From: an uncultured Sulfitobacter sp.
GTDB taxonomy: Bacteria; Pseudomonadota; Alphaproteobacteria; Rhodobacterales; Rhodobacteraceae
NCBI GenBank assembly: GCA_947502265.1
Contig: CANMZB010000008.1
Span: 1 to 64,000, forward strand
DNA length: 64,000 bases
Reading direction: 5' to 3'
Below, in pieces: positions 27,504 to 36,535 of this stretch. Below the pieces are notes generated by a model, which had not been told where the DNA came from, made no database searches, and was given only the letters and a program-made list of their open reading frames with translations. Position numbers and translations under genes: made by a program. How positions within the stretch are numbered: position 1 is the stretch's first letter; every line of letters starts with the position of its first letter.

Positions 27504-28737
27504 TCAAAAACGGAAGTAACGTTGGGCCATAGGTAATACCGAGGCTGGCTCACATGTGAGCAACTTTCCATTGGCACGGACCTCGTAGGTTTCAGGTTTC
27601 ACCCCAAAGAAAGCAGGGTTCCACAGCACCAGGTCGGCGCGCTTGCCTTCCTGGATGGAGCCGATTTCGTGCGATACCCTATCAGCGATCGCACGATTGT
27701 TGGTGTATTTCGAAATGTAGCGCCACACGCGAAAATTGTCGTTATGTCCGGTTTCCTCTGCCAACCGCCCGCGTTGTTTTTTCATTTTGTCAGCCGTCTG
27801 CCATGTGCGGATGAGTACCTCTCCGACACGGCCCATAGCCTGACTATCAGACGCGATGATGCTGAACGGGCCCATGTCGTGCAGAATATCTTCCGCCGCT
27901 ATCGTCTCGCGTCTGATCCGACTTTCGGCAAAGGCCACATCTTCGGGGATAGATTTGTCGAGGTGATGACAAACCATCAGCATGTCGAGATGCTCTTCCA
28001 GAGTGTTCACTGTAAAACGGGCGCGTCGGGTTTGTGGACGAGGGCGGTACATGCTCTTCACCGCAGATTTTGATAATGTCCGGCGCATGGCCGCCGCCAG
28101 CCCCTTCAGTATGAAACGCGTGGATCGTGCGCCCCTTGAGGGCGTTTACTGTGTGCTCGACAATGCCGCTTTCGTTGAGCGTGTCGGTGTAGATCATCAC
28201 CTGCACATCCATCGCATCGGCTACGCTTAGGCAGCAGTCGATGGCGGCGGGTGTTGTGCCCCAGTCTTCGTGCAGCTTCAAGGCGGATGCTCCAGCCTTA
28301 ATTTGTTCCTCAAGCGCGGCGGGCAGCGAAGCGTTACCTTCGCCCGCGATCACCTCGGTGCCCGGCCCGACGATGATGTTCACGCCCGGTTGGGTGTCGG
28401 GGTTGCCCGCTTTGCCGATCTTGGCGATCCGCCCGTCACGCAAACCAGCGTCGGCTTTGTAGATGCCGGAATGGTCAACGATCAACGCATTGGTGATGAC
28501 TGTGTCTACCGCGCCAGCTTCGCGGGTGACTTGCGATTGGCCCATGCCGTCGCGGATCACCTTACCGCCGCCGAATTTCACTTCTTCGCCGTAAGCCAGC
28601 GTATTGCGACCTGCCAATTGGGCAGTCAGGTCGCGCTCGACCTCGATGATAAGATCCGTATCGAAAAGGCGCACACGGGCGCCCGTTGTGGGGCCAAACA
28701 TGGCGGCATAATCCGCGCGATTGATCTGGGTTGCCAT
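27504..28737 (-). pseudogene. ureC: ureC (urease alpha), two large deletions and a frameshift
   Basis: The catalytic subunit normally has about 570 residues; here about 410 codons remain. The start ([17 protein letters not shown]) overlaps the ureB stop (TGATG). GTEVIAGEG joins [10 protein letters not shown] directly; the missing ~74 residues include the HIH nickel ligands. The T-run at 28014-28017 has one extra T, shifting the frame just after [19 protein letters not shown] joins [11 protein letters not shown], a loss of roughly 85-95 residues. Nine to ten extra residues (about 28590-28620) sit before [10 protein letters not shown]. Still readable are [11 protein letters not shown] (carbamylated Lys), [21 protein letters not shown] and ASDSQAMG. 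No active urease can result. Confidence 0.92.
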
Positions 28738-29042
28738 CAGATATCTCCCATCACGGCCTGATTGAAGCCAAAGATTCGATGCGCACCGGATATGTCGATC
28801 AGCCGCACTTCCCGGCGCTGGCCCGGCTCAAAGCGCACAGCTGTTCCTGCGGCGATATTCAGCCGCTTGCCATGTGTCTGGTTGCGGTCAAACTCAAGTG
28901 CTGGATTGCTTTCCGCAAAGTGATAGTGACTGCCAACTTGCACCGGCCTGTCGCCCGTATTGAAATCCATCAACGTAATCGCCTCGCGCGTTGGGTTGAG
29001 CGTCAGGGTCCCGTCGGCGGGGAAGATTTCACCGGGGATCAT
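28737..29042 (-). CDS. ureB: Urease beta subunit (intact frame)
   Basis: 101 residues starting [20 protein letters not shown], with [40 protein letters not shown] and the end [11 protein letters not shown], all typical of UreB. The start overlaps the stop of the small upstream gene (ATGA) and its stop overlaps ureC. No lesion is seen. It has a structural role in the urease heterotrimer, but the catalytic partner is destroyed. Confidence 0.93.
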   Translation of the reverse strand: MIPGEIFPADGTLTLNPTREAITLMDFNTGDRPVQVGSHYHFAESNPALEFDRNQTHGKRLNIAAGTAVRFEPGQRREVRLIDISGAHRIFGFNQAVMGDI

Positions 29043-29218
29043 GGCTTGGGCGAGACTTTTCGACGCAACAGTACAGCCCCTACAAAAGCAGCGACAACCG
29101 CCAAAGCAGCAAGTGCCCAAGTCATGTCCGAAGTATGCGTATGCGGCAGGGCCGCTTCATGGGCGGCAACGGGAGCCGCGATTGCGAATGAACAAAGAAA
29201 AGTTGCGAAGTTTTTCAT
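29039..29218 (-). CDS. Small membrane protein between ureA and ureB
   Basis: 59 residues from ATG 29218 to TGA 29039-29041. A signal-like N-terminus [20 protein letters not shown] is followed by a short histidine-containing linker ([15 protein letters not shown]), one membrane helix ([17 protein letters not shown]) and a basic tail RRKVSPKP. Its stop overlaps the ureB start by 4 bases and ureA ends 11 bases upstream, so it is an operon member. The layout (cleavable or anchored N-terminus, H-x-H in the periplasm, C-terminal anchor) suggests a metal- or transport-related envelope role; that is inference only. I do not know a named family. Confidence 0.65.
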   Translation of the reverse strand: MKNFATFLCSFAIAAPVAAHEAALPHTHTSDMTWALAALAVVAAFVGAVLLRRKVSPKP

Positions 29219-29229
29219 CGGATAGGTCC

Positions 29230-29532
29230 TTATCTGATAGGGTTGTGAACGGTGACAAGCTTGGTCCCGTCCGGGAATGTCGCTTCGACTTGCACTTCAG
29301 GGATCATCTCTGGAATGCCTTCCATGCAATCGTCACGCGTTATGATCTGCGCACCGGCTTGCATCATGCCAGCAACGCTATGGCCATCACGCGCCCCTTC
29401 AACGACAGCATCAGTGATAAGTGCAATCGCTTCGGGGAAGTTGAGCTTGACGCCCCGTCCGAGGCGCTTACGCGCGACCTCGGTGGCCATAGCGATCAGC
29501 AGTTTGTCTTTTTCACGCGGCGTTAGTAGCAT
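29230..29532 (-). CDS. ureA: Urease gamma subunit (intact frame)
   Basis: 100 residues, [20 protein letters not shown] at the start and [20 protein letters not shown] near the end, with [13 protein letters not shown] and the conserved [12 protein letters not shown]. Normal length and no lesion. It begins 2 bases after the ureD stop, as in Rhodobacter ureDABC clusters. Confidence 0.94.
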   Translation of the reverse strand: MLLTPREKDKLLIAMATEVARKRLGRGVKLNFPEAIALITDAVVEGARDGHSVAGMMQAGAQIITRDDCMEGIPEMIPEVQVEATFPDGTKLVTVHNPIR

Positions 29533-29533
29533 G

Positions 29534-30432
29534 TTACGTCATCCATGATCTGGGGAGTGCGTTGTTCGTGAGGTGCACTAAAACGGGGACAAGCGACTTT
29601 CGAAGCACAAAGCTGTCTTCCGCCAAAATACGCGAAACTAGCAAATCTTTCCCGATAAGGCTGGCGCCAGCCGTTTCCGGCAACAGATCCCTCAGCTTTG
29701 CAATCATTGTTTCAGCGTCGGGCGCGGCATCAACGATCAAAGCCATGGCGCCCGCGTTGGCCGCAACGCTCGGCATCGCCAGATGGCGCGTCAGGTTACC
29801 TTCGAGGGTTATGGCGTGAAGGAAGAGCGGCTTGCCTTGTTTTGGACGCTGATCGTGTCCTTGAAGCAGGGGCTGCGTAGCGTTTCGTCCATTGCGGCGC
29901 GTCCAAAAACGAGTGGCTCGACCAACAGAAGTGTAGCATCCGCTTCCAGTTAAATATGCATCTGTCGCTCAAGCGCGCAGGCATCAAATAGAATGGTTTC
30001 TTGAGGGAGCCAGTCGACCCGCGCACGCGCGCCAACAAGCAAGCGATTCATTACCGTAGCCCACTCGTCTGGCCGAGCTTTATATACCCGTTCAGCTGCT
30101 TGACTGGTGAGGCTGAGTAACGAACCTTCGCCTGCACAAGCGCTAAACGAAAATTTGTCACCGCCCGTAATGCCGCCAGAAGTGTTGATCATGATGGCTT
30201 GTAATTCTTGCGCACATGGTCGTGGAAACAGCGTTTTCATGGCCCCCAACTGTCGCAAGTCTGCAAGAGCGCTCCCGAGGGGGCCATGCTTTATTGACAG
30301 CCCGACAGAGCCTAGCGAGCGCTGTTGCGTTAAAGGGCGTGGGTATGGCGGTTGAGACGGTAATTTAGTCGCTCCAGAAGCACGTGTGTACTTTAAGGCT
30401 TCAGCACACTCCAAAGACCGTGTCTGCGACAA
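29534..30432 (-). pseudogene. ureD: ureD, nonsense codon and frameshift
   Basis: Accessory scaffold for urease activation. The first part is readable from 30432 (IKHGPLGSALADLRQLGAM, INTSGGITGGDKFSFSACAG, ERVYKARPDEW, DWLPQETILFDACALERQ) to a TAA at 29950-29952. The next codons in the same frame continue the family (LEADATLLLVEPLVFGRAAM), so a Glu codon probably became TAA. Near the TTTT at 29840-29843 the frame changes; GKPLFLHAITLEGNLTRHLA and SVAANAGAMALIVDAAPDAE continue in the new frame to TGA at 29534. Two independent lesions inactivate it. Confidence 0.88.
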
Positions 30433-30919
30433 GCGTCATTAAGGGCACCCCGCCAACTGTTTTGCTTATGATTTAGGCAATATGCCCTCGGTTTGTTCAA
30501 GAGTCGTGCAATCCGGTGCTTCTTATCGCATCTATCGTCCACATCAAGGTGGCATCAATGAGCCGGTTGCGCTTACTTTTTGACGGCAGCCATTTGAAAC
30601 TAAGTGACTGATTGCCCAGACAGCAAAAACTGTTCAGCGGGGGGGTGAATAGTATTGTGGTTTGCCTTGGTATACGTTGGTGGAAAAAGTAAAATTGCTG
30701 CTGCGCAATTCCTGAAAGCCTTTTGATTTTTGGTATGCGCAAAATGCAACTCATGTCCGCTTTCAACACTCAAGTCATATCGTAGCCTCATCAGGCTTAA
30801 GGACGGATTCCTTTCAGGCGAAATATATGTACGCCCTCATTTTAGGCTCGCTGCGGATGTGTCGGGAAAACTAACGGCTTTAGAGCATTGACAATTCTGC
30901 GTACAAAGGGACTTCTGAC
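30433..30919. other. Intergenic stretch upstream of the ure cluster
   Basis: 487 bases between divergent ureD and the DMT transporter. It should contain both promoters, but I find no convincing -35/-10 pair or known operator. A short perfect palindrome AATTGC-TGCTGC-GCAATT lies near 30690. Short minus-strand frames here (for example around 30540-30600) resemble no family that I can name and may be remnants. Confidence 0.4.
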
Positions 30920-31822
30920 ATGATGGAACGGAAATCTCATATCGATACTTTCGGCGCAGTGGCCCTGATCCTGTTTGCGCTTAATCTCGCGTTCAATCAG
31001 GTGGTGATCAAGGTCACTTCCGGCGGGTTCAGCCCTGTTTTTGCGGCGGGCATACGCTCGGCCGGGGCGGTCGTGGTGCTTTTGCTGTGGATGTATCTGC
31101 GGGGCGTTTCCTTGCGCATGCCGCGAAACGCTTTGCCTTGGGCAGTGTTGTCGGGGGTTTTGTTTGCGCTTGAATTCATCTGCCTGTTTACCGCGCTGGA
31201 TTTGACAACGGTTAGCCGCTCGTCGGTGATTTTCTATTCCATGCCGCTCTGGCTGGCGTTGGCCAGTCAGGTGTTGTTGCCCGAAGAACGTTTGACGCGG
31301 CGCAAATCGGCGGGGCTGGCTTTGGCGATGGCAGGCGTTGTTATCGCGCTTTCGGACCGCAGCGGCGGGCATGTCAGTTGGACAGGCGACCTTCTGGCGC
31401 TGTTCGCGGCGCTCTGCTGGGGAGGCATTGCATTGCTGGTTCGGGTGACGCCGCTGGCCGAAGTGCCCCCCGAGCAACAGCTTATCTCGCAAGTCGCTGT
31501 CTCCGCGCCCCTGTTGCTGATCCTTGCGCCGCTTTTCGGGCCATTGCTGCGCGAAGTGATGCCAATCCACATCGCGGGTATGGCGTTTCAGATCATCGCA
31601 GTGGCGTCATTGGGGTTTCTGGCATGGTTCTGGCTGATGAAGCGGTATCCAGCCAATTCGGTGGCGTCTTTCAGCTTTCTGTCGCCGGTGGCCTCTGTGC
31701 TGATGGGGTGGGTCTTGTTGGGAGAACGCATCGCGCCGTCGATCTGGGTGGCACTTGTGATGGTGGCCGTAGGCATCACACTGATCAACCGCCGCCCGCG
31801 TGAAAAAGTAATGAGCGTTTAA
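30920..31822 (+). CDS. DMT (EamA) family transporter
   Basis: 300-residue inner-membrane protein with about ten hydrophobic segments in two EamA repeats. The first repeat contains NQVVIKVTSGGFSPVFAAGIR and LFTALDLTTVSRSSVIFYSM; the second contains ALCWGGIALLVRVT and SFSFLSPVASVLMGWVLLGE. Such proteins export amino acids or metabolites; the substrate is unknown. AAGGGA precedes ATG 30920. Its stop touches the convergent selO stop. Confidence 0.85.
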   Translation: MMERKSHIDTFGAVALILFALNLAFNQVVIKVTSGGFSPVFAAGIRSAGAVVVLLLWMYLRGVSLRMPRNALPWAVLSGVLFALEFICLFTALDLTTVSRSSVIFYSMPLWLALASQVLLPEERLTRRKSAGLALAMAGVVIALSDRSGGHVSWTGDLLALFAALCWGGIALLVRVTPLAEVPPEQQLISQVAVSAPLLLILAPLFGPLLREVMPIHIAGMAFQIIAVASLGFLAWFWLMKRYPANSVASFSFLSPVASVLMGWVLLGERIAPSIWVALVMVAVGITLINRRPREKVMSV

Positions 31823-33231
31823 GTCCCGCAGAAGGTTGCAGGGATTACTTCGGATGGCGCTGGCGGTTTTGACAACTCTGCATCGGTCTCGACATAGGGC
31901 GTGGCGAGCGCCTTCATCAACCGCTCGAACGGGGCCATGTCGCCCGCGACTGCGGCTTGGATCATCTGCTCCATCCGGTGATTGCGCGGGATAACGGCAG
32001 GGTTTGCGGCGGCCATGACGGCAGGTGCATCCGGTTCCTGCGCGATGCGGAGCTGGTGTGCTCTGGCCCATACATCGAAGGCGTCGCGGTCGCTAAACTG
32101 GTCGCGCGCGCTATCCGTTCCAAGGGCGCGGAAGGTATTGGTGAAATCTGCGCCGTCTTTTTGCATCAGATCCAGCAAGTTCTGGACAAGGACCGTGTCA
32201 CCCTCGCGCGGCGCGGCAATGCCGATCTTGGCCGCAAACCGTTCAAGCCACGCGGCCTCGATCTGATCGGGCATGGCGTGGATGATGGCAGTGGCTTCGT
32301 CCACGGCGCTGTCTTTGTCGTCCATTTGTTGCAGCAGGGCTGTCGCGAATTGCGCCATGTTCCAGATCGCCATATTGGGCTGGTTGCCAAAGGCATAGCG
32401 GCCCTGCCTGTCGATCGAGGAAAACACCCGCCCCATATGGAAATCATCCATGAACGCGCAGGGGCCGTAATCAATCGTTTCACCCGAAATGCTGCAATTG
32501 TCGGTGTTCATCACCCCATGGATAAACCCAACGGACATCCACGCTGCGACCAATTCAGCCTGACGCGCGCAGACCGCGCGCAGCAGGTCCATCGGGCCCT
32601 CAGCTTCGGGGTCGTGGCGCGCGATGGCATAAGCGGTAAGCTGTGCCAGTTCTTCCACCTGAGCACGGTGCGCAAAAACCTGAAAGCTGCCGACCCGTAG
32701 ATGGCTTGTGGCGACGCGGGTGAGCACGGCACCGGGCAGGGCGATTTCACGGTAGATATCCTCGCCCGTGGCCACAGCGGCGAGCGCGCGGGTGGTCGGG
32801 ATGCCGAGGGCGTGCATGGCTTCGGACATCACATATTCGCGCAGCACCGGCCCCAGCCACGCGCGCCCGTCGCCGCCGCGTGAATAAGGGGTTCGCCCCG
32901 CACCTTTTAGTTGAATGTCGCGTCGTATACCGTTGGAATCTAACACTTCTCCCAGAAGTATCGCGCGTCCGTCGCCCAGTTTCGCAGTGTAGTTCCCGAA
33001 TTGGTGGCCCGCATAAAGCTGCGCAAGGGGCGTGGCGTTTTGAGGTACTTCATTACCCCCGAAAATCGCGGCCAACCCGTCCGCATCCCCCGTTTCAATC
33101 CCCAGCTCTTTTGCCAGATCGAAATTGAAGGCCAGAAGACGTGGCGCTTTTACCGGCGTGGGGGTCACCCGCGTGAAAAAAGCATCCGGCAGGCGGGCGA
33201 ATGTGTTATCGAAAGAAGCTTTGAAATCCAT
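31819..33231 (-). CDS. selO: Protein adenylyltransferase SelO (YdiU/UPF0061)
   Basis: 470-residue pseudokinase-fold enzyme that transfers AMP to proteins, linked to redox stress. Family sequence includes YAGHQFGNYTAKLGDGRAILLGE, QLKGAGRTPYSRGGDGRAW, HGVMNTDNCSISGETIDYGP and the end FCGT. The C-terminal Cys occupies the place of selenocysteine in some eukaryotic homologues; here it is an ordinary Cys codon. It is convergent with the DMT gene. Confidence 0.94.
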   Translation of the reverse strand: MDFKASFDNTFARLPDAFFTRVTPTPVKAPRLLAFNFDLAKELGIETGDADGLAAIFGGNEVPQNATPLAQLYAGHQFGNYTAKLGDGRAILLGEVLDSNGIRRDIQLKGAGRTPYSRGGDGRAWLGPVLREYVMSEAMHALGIPTTRALAAVATGEDIYREIALPGAVLTRVATSHLRVGSFQVFAHRAQVEELAQLTAYAIARHDPEAEGPMDLLRAVCARQAELVAAWMSVGFIHGVMNTDNCSISGETIDYGPCAFMDDFHMGRVFSSIDRQGRYAFGNQPNMAIWNMAQFATALLQQMDDKDSAVDEATAIIHAMPDQIEAAWLERFAAKIGIAAPREGDTVLVQNLLDLMQKDGADFTNTFRALGTDSARDQFSDRDAFDVWARAHQLRIAQEPDAPAVMAAANPAVIPRNHRMEQMIQAAVAGDMAPFERLMKALATPYVETDAELSKPPAPSEVIPATFCGT

Positions 33232-33275
33232 AAGTCACATATAGGGACCGGACGTGCGTGATGCCAGTAGGCGGC

Positions 33276-33725
33276 TCAAAGTCGTTTGGACATGAACATA
33301 TATTTGTCCCGCGTATGGAACCCCGCGCGCCGGTAAAGTTTGAGCGCCGCGGCGTTGTCGCGATCAACTTCGATGTGCATCGCTCGCAGGCCCGCACCAG
33401 CCAGCGCGCGTGGCAGGGAGATCAACGCTTCGGAGGCGATGCCGCGTCCGCGCACGCCGGGGCGAATGTACAATTCGTCGATAAGGCCATCGAGGCCGCC
33501 GAATTCTACGGACCAGCCGAAGGTGATGACAATATAACCGATGGGCGCGCGCGGCGGCCCGATCATATAGGCGCAACCGTGCGGCACGCCGTCCAGCAGA
33601 GGCACGACACCGGCGCGCCGTTGTTCATCCGTCGACTGTATGCCTTCTTCGGCGTGAAAGGCAGCCACAAGCACCAGCATCCTGTCCAGATGCTCGGGGG
33701 CGGCAAGCGTGAGCGCGGCACTCAC
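33276..33725 (-). CDS. GNAT-family N-acetyltransferase
   Basis: 149 residues from a GTG at 33725 that overlaps the nucleoside hydrolase stop (GTGA). The acetyl-CoA binding motif A reads LYIRPGVRGRGIASEALISL, followed by LRAMHIEVDRDNAAALKLYRRAGF, the usual motif B. The substrate is unknown. Longer upstream reading would run inside the hydrolase gene in another frame and was rejected. It is co-transcribed with the hydrolase. Confidence 0.82.
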   Translation of the reverse strand: MSAALTLAAPEHLDRMLVLVAAFHAEEGIQSTDEQRRAGVVPLLDGVPHGCAYMIGPPRAPIGYIVITFGWSVEFGGLDGLIDELYIRPGVRGRGIASEALISLPRALAGAGLRAMHIEVDRDNAAALKLYRRAGFHTRDKYMFMSKRL

Positions 33726-34663
33726 AGCCGTGCCAGCCGTTCGGTAAGCAGTGAGAAAAAGCCGTCGGCATCCAGATCGCCGATGAAAAGAGCGTTGGGC
33801 GCGCGCTCTGTGACGCCCCACCAGTCGGCAACGGTCATGCCCAGAGTCAGCGCGCTTTGCGTCTCGATCTCGACGTTGATGTGGCGGCCTGTGAACAGGT
33901 CGGGCCGGATCAGATAGGCGGTGACGCAAGGATCATGCAGTGGCGCGCCGTCGCTTCCGTATTTTTCCTTGTCGAAACGCTCGAAAAAATCGGTCATTTG
34001 GGCCACGGCAGTGCCGACAGGGGTGCCAATCGCGCGAAACGCGTCGTTGCGCGCGCGGGTGACAAGCGCCTTATGCGTCACATCAAGCGGCATAACCACA
34101 ATTGGAACACCTGATTTAAACACAATATCAGCGGCTTCCGGATCGACGTAAATGTTGAATTCGGCGGTGGGCGTGATGTTCCCGACCTCGAAATAGGCAC
34201 CGCCCATTAAAACGATTTCCGCGATACGCTCTGCGATGTCGGGCGCTTTTTGTAGCGCTGTGGCGATGTTGGTCAGCGGGCCAATCGGGCAAAGCGTCAC
34301 CGTCCCCGGCGCATGGGCCCGCAACTGTTCAATAATGTAATCCACGGCATGCCCGTCCTCCAGCGGCATCAACGGATCGGGCAGATCAGGACCGTCAAGG
34401 CCGGTTTTGCCGTGAACATGCTCTGCGGTGACAAGGGCACGGCCCATAGGGCGGTCACTTCCCGCAAATACAGGGACATTACCTTTGCCCGCCAACTCGC
34501 AGATAATGCGCGCATTTTTAGATGTCAGGTCAAGCGGAACATTGCCAGCGACACAGGTAATCGCGATCACGTCAATCTCTTCGGGGCTTGCAAGGGCCAG
34601 CAGAATGGCCACCGCATCGTCCTGTCCGGGGTCGGTGTCGATGATAATTTTGCGTGGGGGCAT
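33722..34663 (-). CDS. Nucleoside hydrolase (IunH family)
   Basis: 313 residues from ATG 34663. The Ca-binding N-terminus IIIDTDPGQDDAVAILLAL, GGAYFEVGNITPTAEFNIYVDPEAADIV and the active-site HDPCVTAYLI segment identify an inosine-uridine preferring nucleoside hydrolase. It splits ribonucleosides into base and ribose for salvage. A GNAT gene follows with a 4-base overlap. It is divergent from the sulfotransferase-like gene with about 110 bases between. Confidence 0.92.
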   Translation of the reverse strand: MPPRKIIIDTDPGQDDAVAILLALASPEEIDVIAITCVAGNVPLDLTSKNARIICELAGKGNVPVFAGSDRPMGRALVTAEHVHGKTGLDGPDLPDPLMPLEDGHAVDYIIEQLRAHAPGTVTLCPIGPLTNIATALQKAPDIAERIAEIVLMGGAYFEVGNITPTAEFNIYVDPEAADIVFKSGVPIVVMPLDVTHKALVTRARNDAFRAIGTPVGTAVAQMTDFFERFDKEKYGSDGAPLHDPCVTAYLIRPDLFTGRHINVEIETQSALTLGMTVADWWGVTERAPNALFIGDLDADGFFSLLTERLARL

Positions 34664-34773
34664 TTTGCAATCCTTGGTCGCTCGGTCGCGCGCACCCTGA
34701 CAAGGGCCGGTCGGCTTGTCCAGCGTGCAGGTATGCTTGCGCAGGGCGGCGCTGATTGGGTAAGCGTGTCGAT

Positions 34774-35661
34774 ATGAACGAGCCAAGACCATTGTATCTG
34801 CATCTGGGCGCGCACCGCACGGGCACGTCTTCGTTCCAGATGATGCTGGCGCAGAACCGTGAGGTACTGCGCGCGGCGGGCTATGATCTGGCTTATCCGG
34901 GGCGCGATGACATTCCGGGCGGTGATCTGGCGTTGCGCCTGCCGCAGCCGCGCAACAAGGATCAATGGCAAGACAGGTTTGTCCCGAATGCTACCATCGA
35001 GATGCGCAAATATGCGGGTGTCGATAGCACTGCGTTGATCCTGTCGGAAGAGAACATTCCGGGGCGGATGATCCATTTCGGCGCTGGCCGGTTCTATCCG
35101 GCAGCAGAAGAGCGTTTCAAGACGCTGGCGCAAGCGGCGGGTGCGCCGATCTTGCGCGCGCTTCTGGTGGTGCGCGATTATGCCGATCTTTATATCTCGG
35201 CCTATCGCAAGCGGGCCGAGGACAATCACTCCGATCCGTTCGAGAATGACCGCCGCAACATGTTGCGGATGGATCGCGGATGGCCCGAACTGGTAGAGTT
35301 GATCCAGCAACATCTAAAGGTTCGGGAACTGGTGGTGGTGGAGTATGGCCATCGCGGGCGCAGCGTTGATTTATTGGGCCATCTGGTGCCGCACGTGCGC
35401 GCGCTGCCGATCGTGGAACCGGCCAAGCGGATGAATCCAAGCCCCACGGACGCGGCGTTGGATGTGTTGCAAGCGATTTATGCCAGAGGCGAGACGCTTG
35501 AGCGGGAGGCGTGGCAAAAGATCATTGTCGCACACAAGGACGACCGCGCCTCGCGTGGGATTTCGGAATTCACCAAGCGCCAGAACCGCATTCTGCGCGG
35601 GCGCTACGCCGAGGATCTGGACCGGCTGGCGCAGATGCCCGACGTTGAGCTGTTGCGTTAG
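34774..35661 (+). CDS. Sulfotransferase-like protein
   Basis: 295 residues. YLHLGAHRTGTSSFQMML near the start resembles the 5'-phosphosulfate-binding loop of P-loop sulfotransferases, and LLVVRDYADLYISAYRKRAE resembles the 3'-phosphate-binding region. The rest is weakly conserved. Such genes in Roseobacters often act on surface polysaccharides or lipids, but no polymer cluster adjoins it here. ATG 34774 was chosen over TTG 34756. Convergent overlap of 4 bases with mazG. Confidence 0.6.
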   Translation: MNEPRPLYLHLGAHRTGTSSFQMMLAQNREVLRAAGYDLAYPGRDDIPGGDLALRLPQPRNKDQWQDRFVPNATIEMRKYAGVDSTALILSEENIPGRMIHFGAGRFYPAAEERFKTLAQAAGAPILRALLVVRDYADLYISAYRKRAEDNHSDPFENDRRNMLRMDRGWPELVELIQQHLKVRELVVVEYGHRGRSVDLLGHLVPHVRALPIVEPAKRMNPSPTDAALDVLQAIYARGETLEREAWQKIIVAHKDDRASRGISEFTKRQNRILRGRYAEDLDRLAQMPDVELLR

Positions 35662-36479
35662 GGTTTACCTATACGCTCGTCCCGTTTCACAGCATCCCAA
35701 AGCGCGTCCATCTCTGTCAGATTGCTATCGGCGGGGGTTTTTCCTGCATCGTGCAGTTTGGCCTCAACCCCTTCAAAACGGCGGATGAATTTGGCGTTGG
35801 CGGCGCGCAGGGCGGCTTCCGGCTCGACTTTCAGATGGCGACCAAGGTTCGCCATCACAAACATCAGATCGCCAAACTCCTCCTCGACCTCCTGCTGGCT
35901 CAGGGCATCGCGCGCCTCGACCAGCTCGGCGGCTTCCTCCGCAATTTTGGCGATCACATCACCGGCGTCGGGCCAGTCAAACCCCACACGCGCCGCGCGC
36001 TTTTGCAGCTTGTAGGCGCGCAACAGCGCAGGCAGGCCCACAGCAACACCGTCAAGCGCGCCTTTTTGCGCTTTGCCCGCGCGCTCGGCGGCCTTGATCG
36101 CTTCCCAATCGGCGGTTTGCTGCTCGGCTGATTTGTCGCGGTTCGCGTCGCCAAATACATGTGGATGACGCGCCACCATCTTGTCCGAGATCGTGCGCAC
36201 AACCGATTGAAACGAAAACAAACCCTGCTCTTCGCCCATTGCGGTATGGTACACGGATTGCAACAGTAAATCGCCCAGCTCTCCCTCCAGCTCGGCCCAG
36301 TCGCGTCGCGCAATCGCATCGGCAACCTCATAGGCTTCCTCGATCGTGTAGGGGGCGATGGTGTCGAAATCCTGTTCGATGTCCCACGGGCAACCGGTTT
36401 CGGGGTCGCGCAGGCGGCGCATGATTTCCAACAACCGCTCGATGCCTGCATTTTGGTCGTTTATCAGATCGTCAGCCAT
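35658..36479 (-). CDS. mazG: Nucleoside triphosphate pyrophosphohydrolase MazG
   Basis: 273 residues from ATG 36479. The start IERLLEIMRRLRDPETGCPWD, then YTIEEAYEVADAI and ELGDLLLQSVYHT, form the first MazG domain with its EExxE metal site. The second domain has EFGDLMFVMANLGRHLKVEPE. It hydrolyses noncanonical or excess NTPs. The ATG is 57 bases from the divergent M20 gene start. Confidence 0.94.
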   Translation of the reverse strand: MADDLINDQNAGIERLLEIMRRLRDPETGCPWDIEQDFDTIAPYTIEEAYEVADAIARRDWAELEGELGDLLLQSVYHTAMGEEQGLFSFQSVVRTISDKMVARHPHVFGDANRDKSAEQQTADWEAIKAAERAGKAQKGALDGVAVGLPALLRAYKLQKRAARVGFDWPDAGDVIAKIAEEAAELVEARDALSQQEVEEEFGDLMFVMANLGRHLKVEPEAALRAANAKFIRRFEGVEAKLHDAGKTPADSNLTEMDALWDAVKRDERIGKP

Positions 36480-36535
36480 TGCGGGTCCCTTCGCTGTGGT
36501 GTCAGATAAGGACAACAGACCAAAGGAGTCCACCC

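Noticed and set aside
30497..30769. Minus-strand frames of 60-90 codons before ureD
   Set aside because: No ribosome site or family match; possibly remnants, not supportable as genes.
36480..36535. Guanidine riboswitch before the ureohydrolase operon
   Set aside because: The gap to the divergent mazG is only 56 bases and holds no structured ACGG-type motif.
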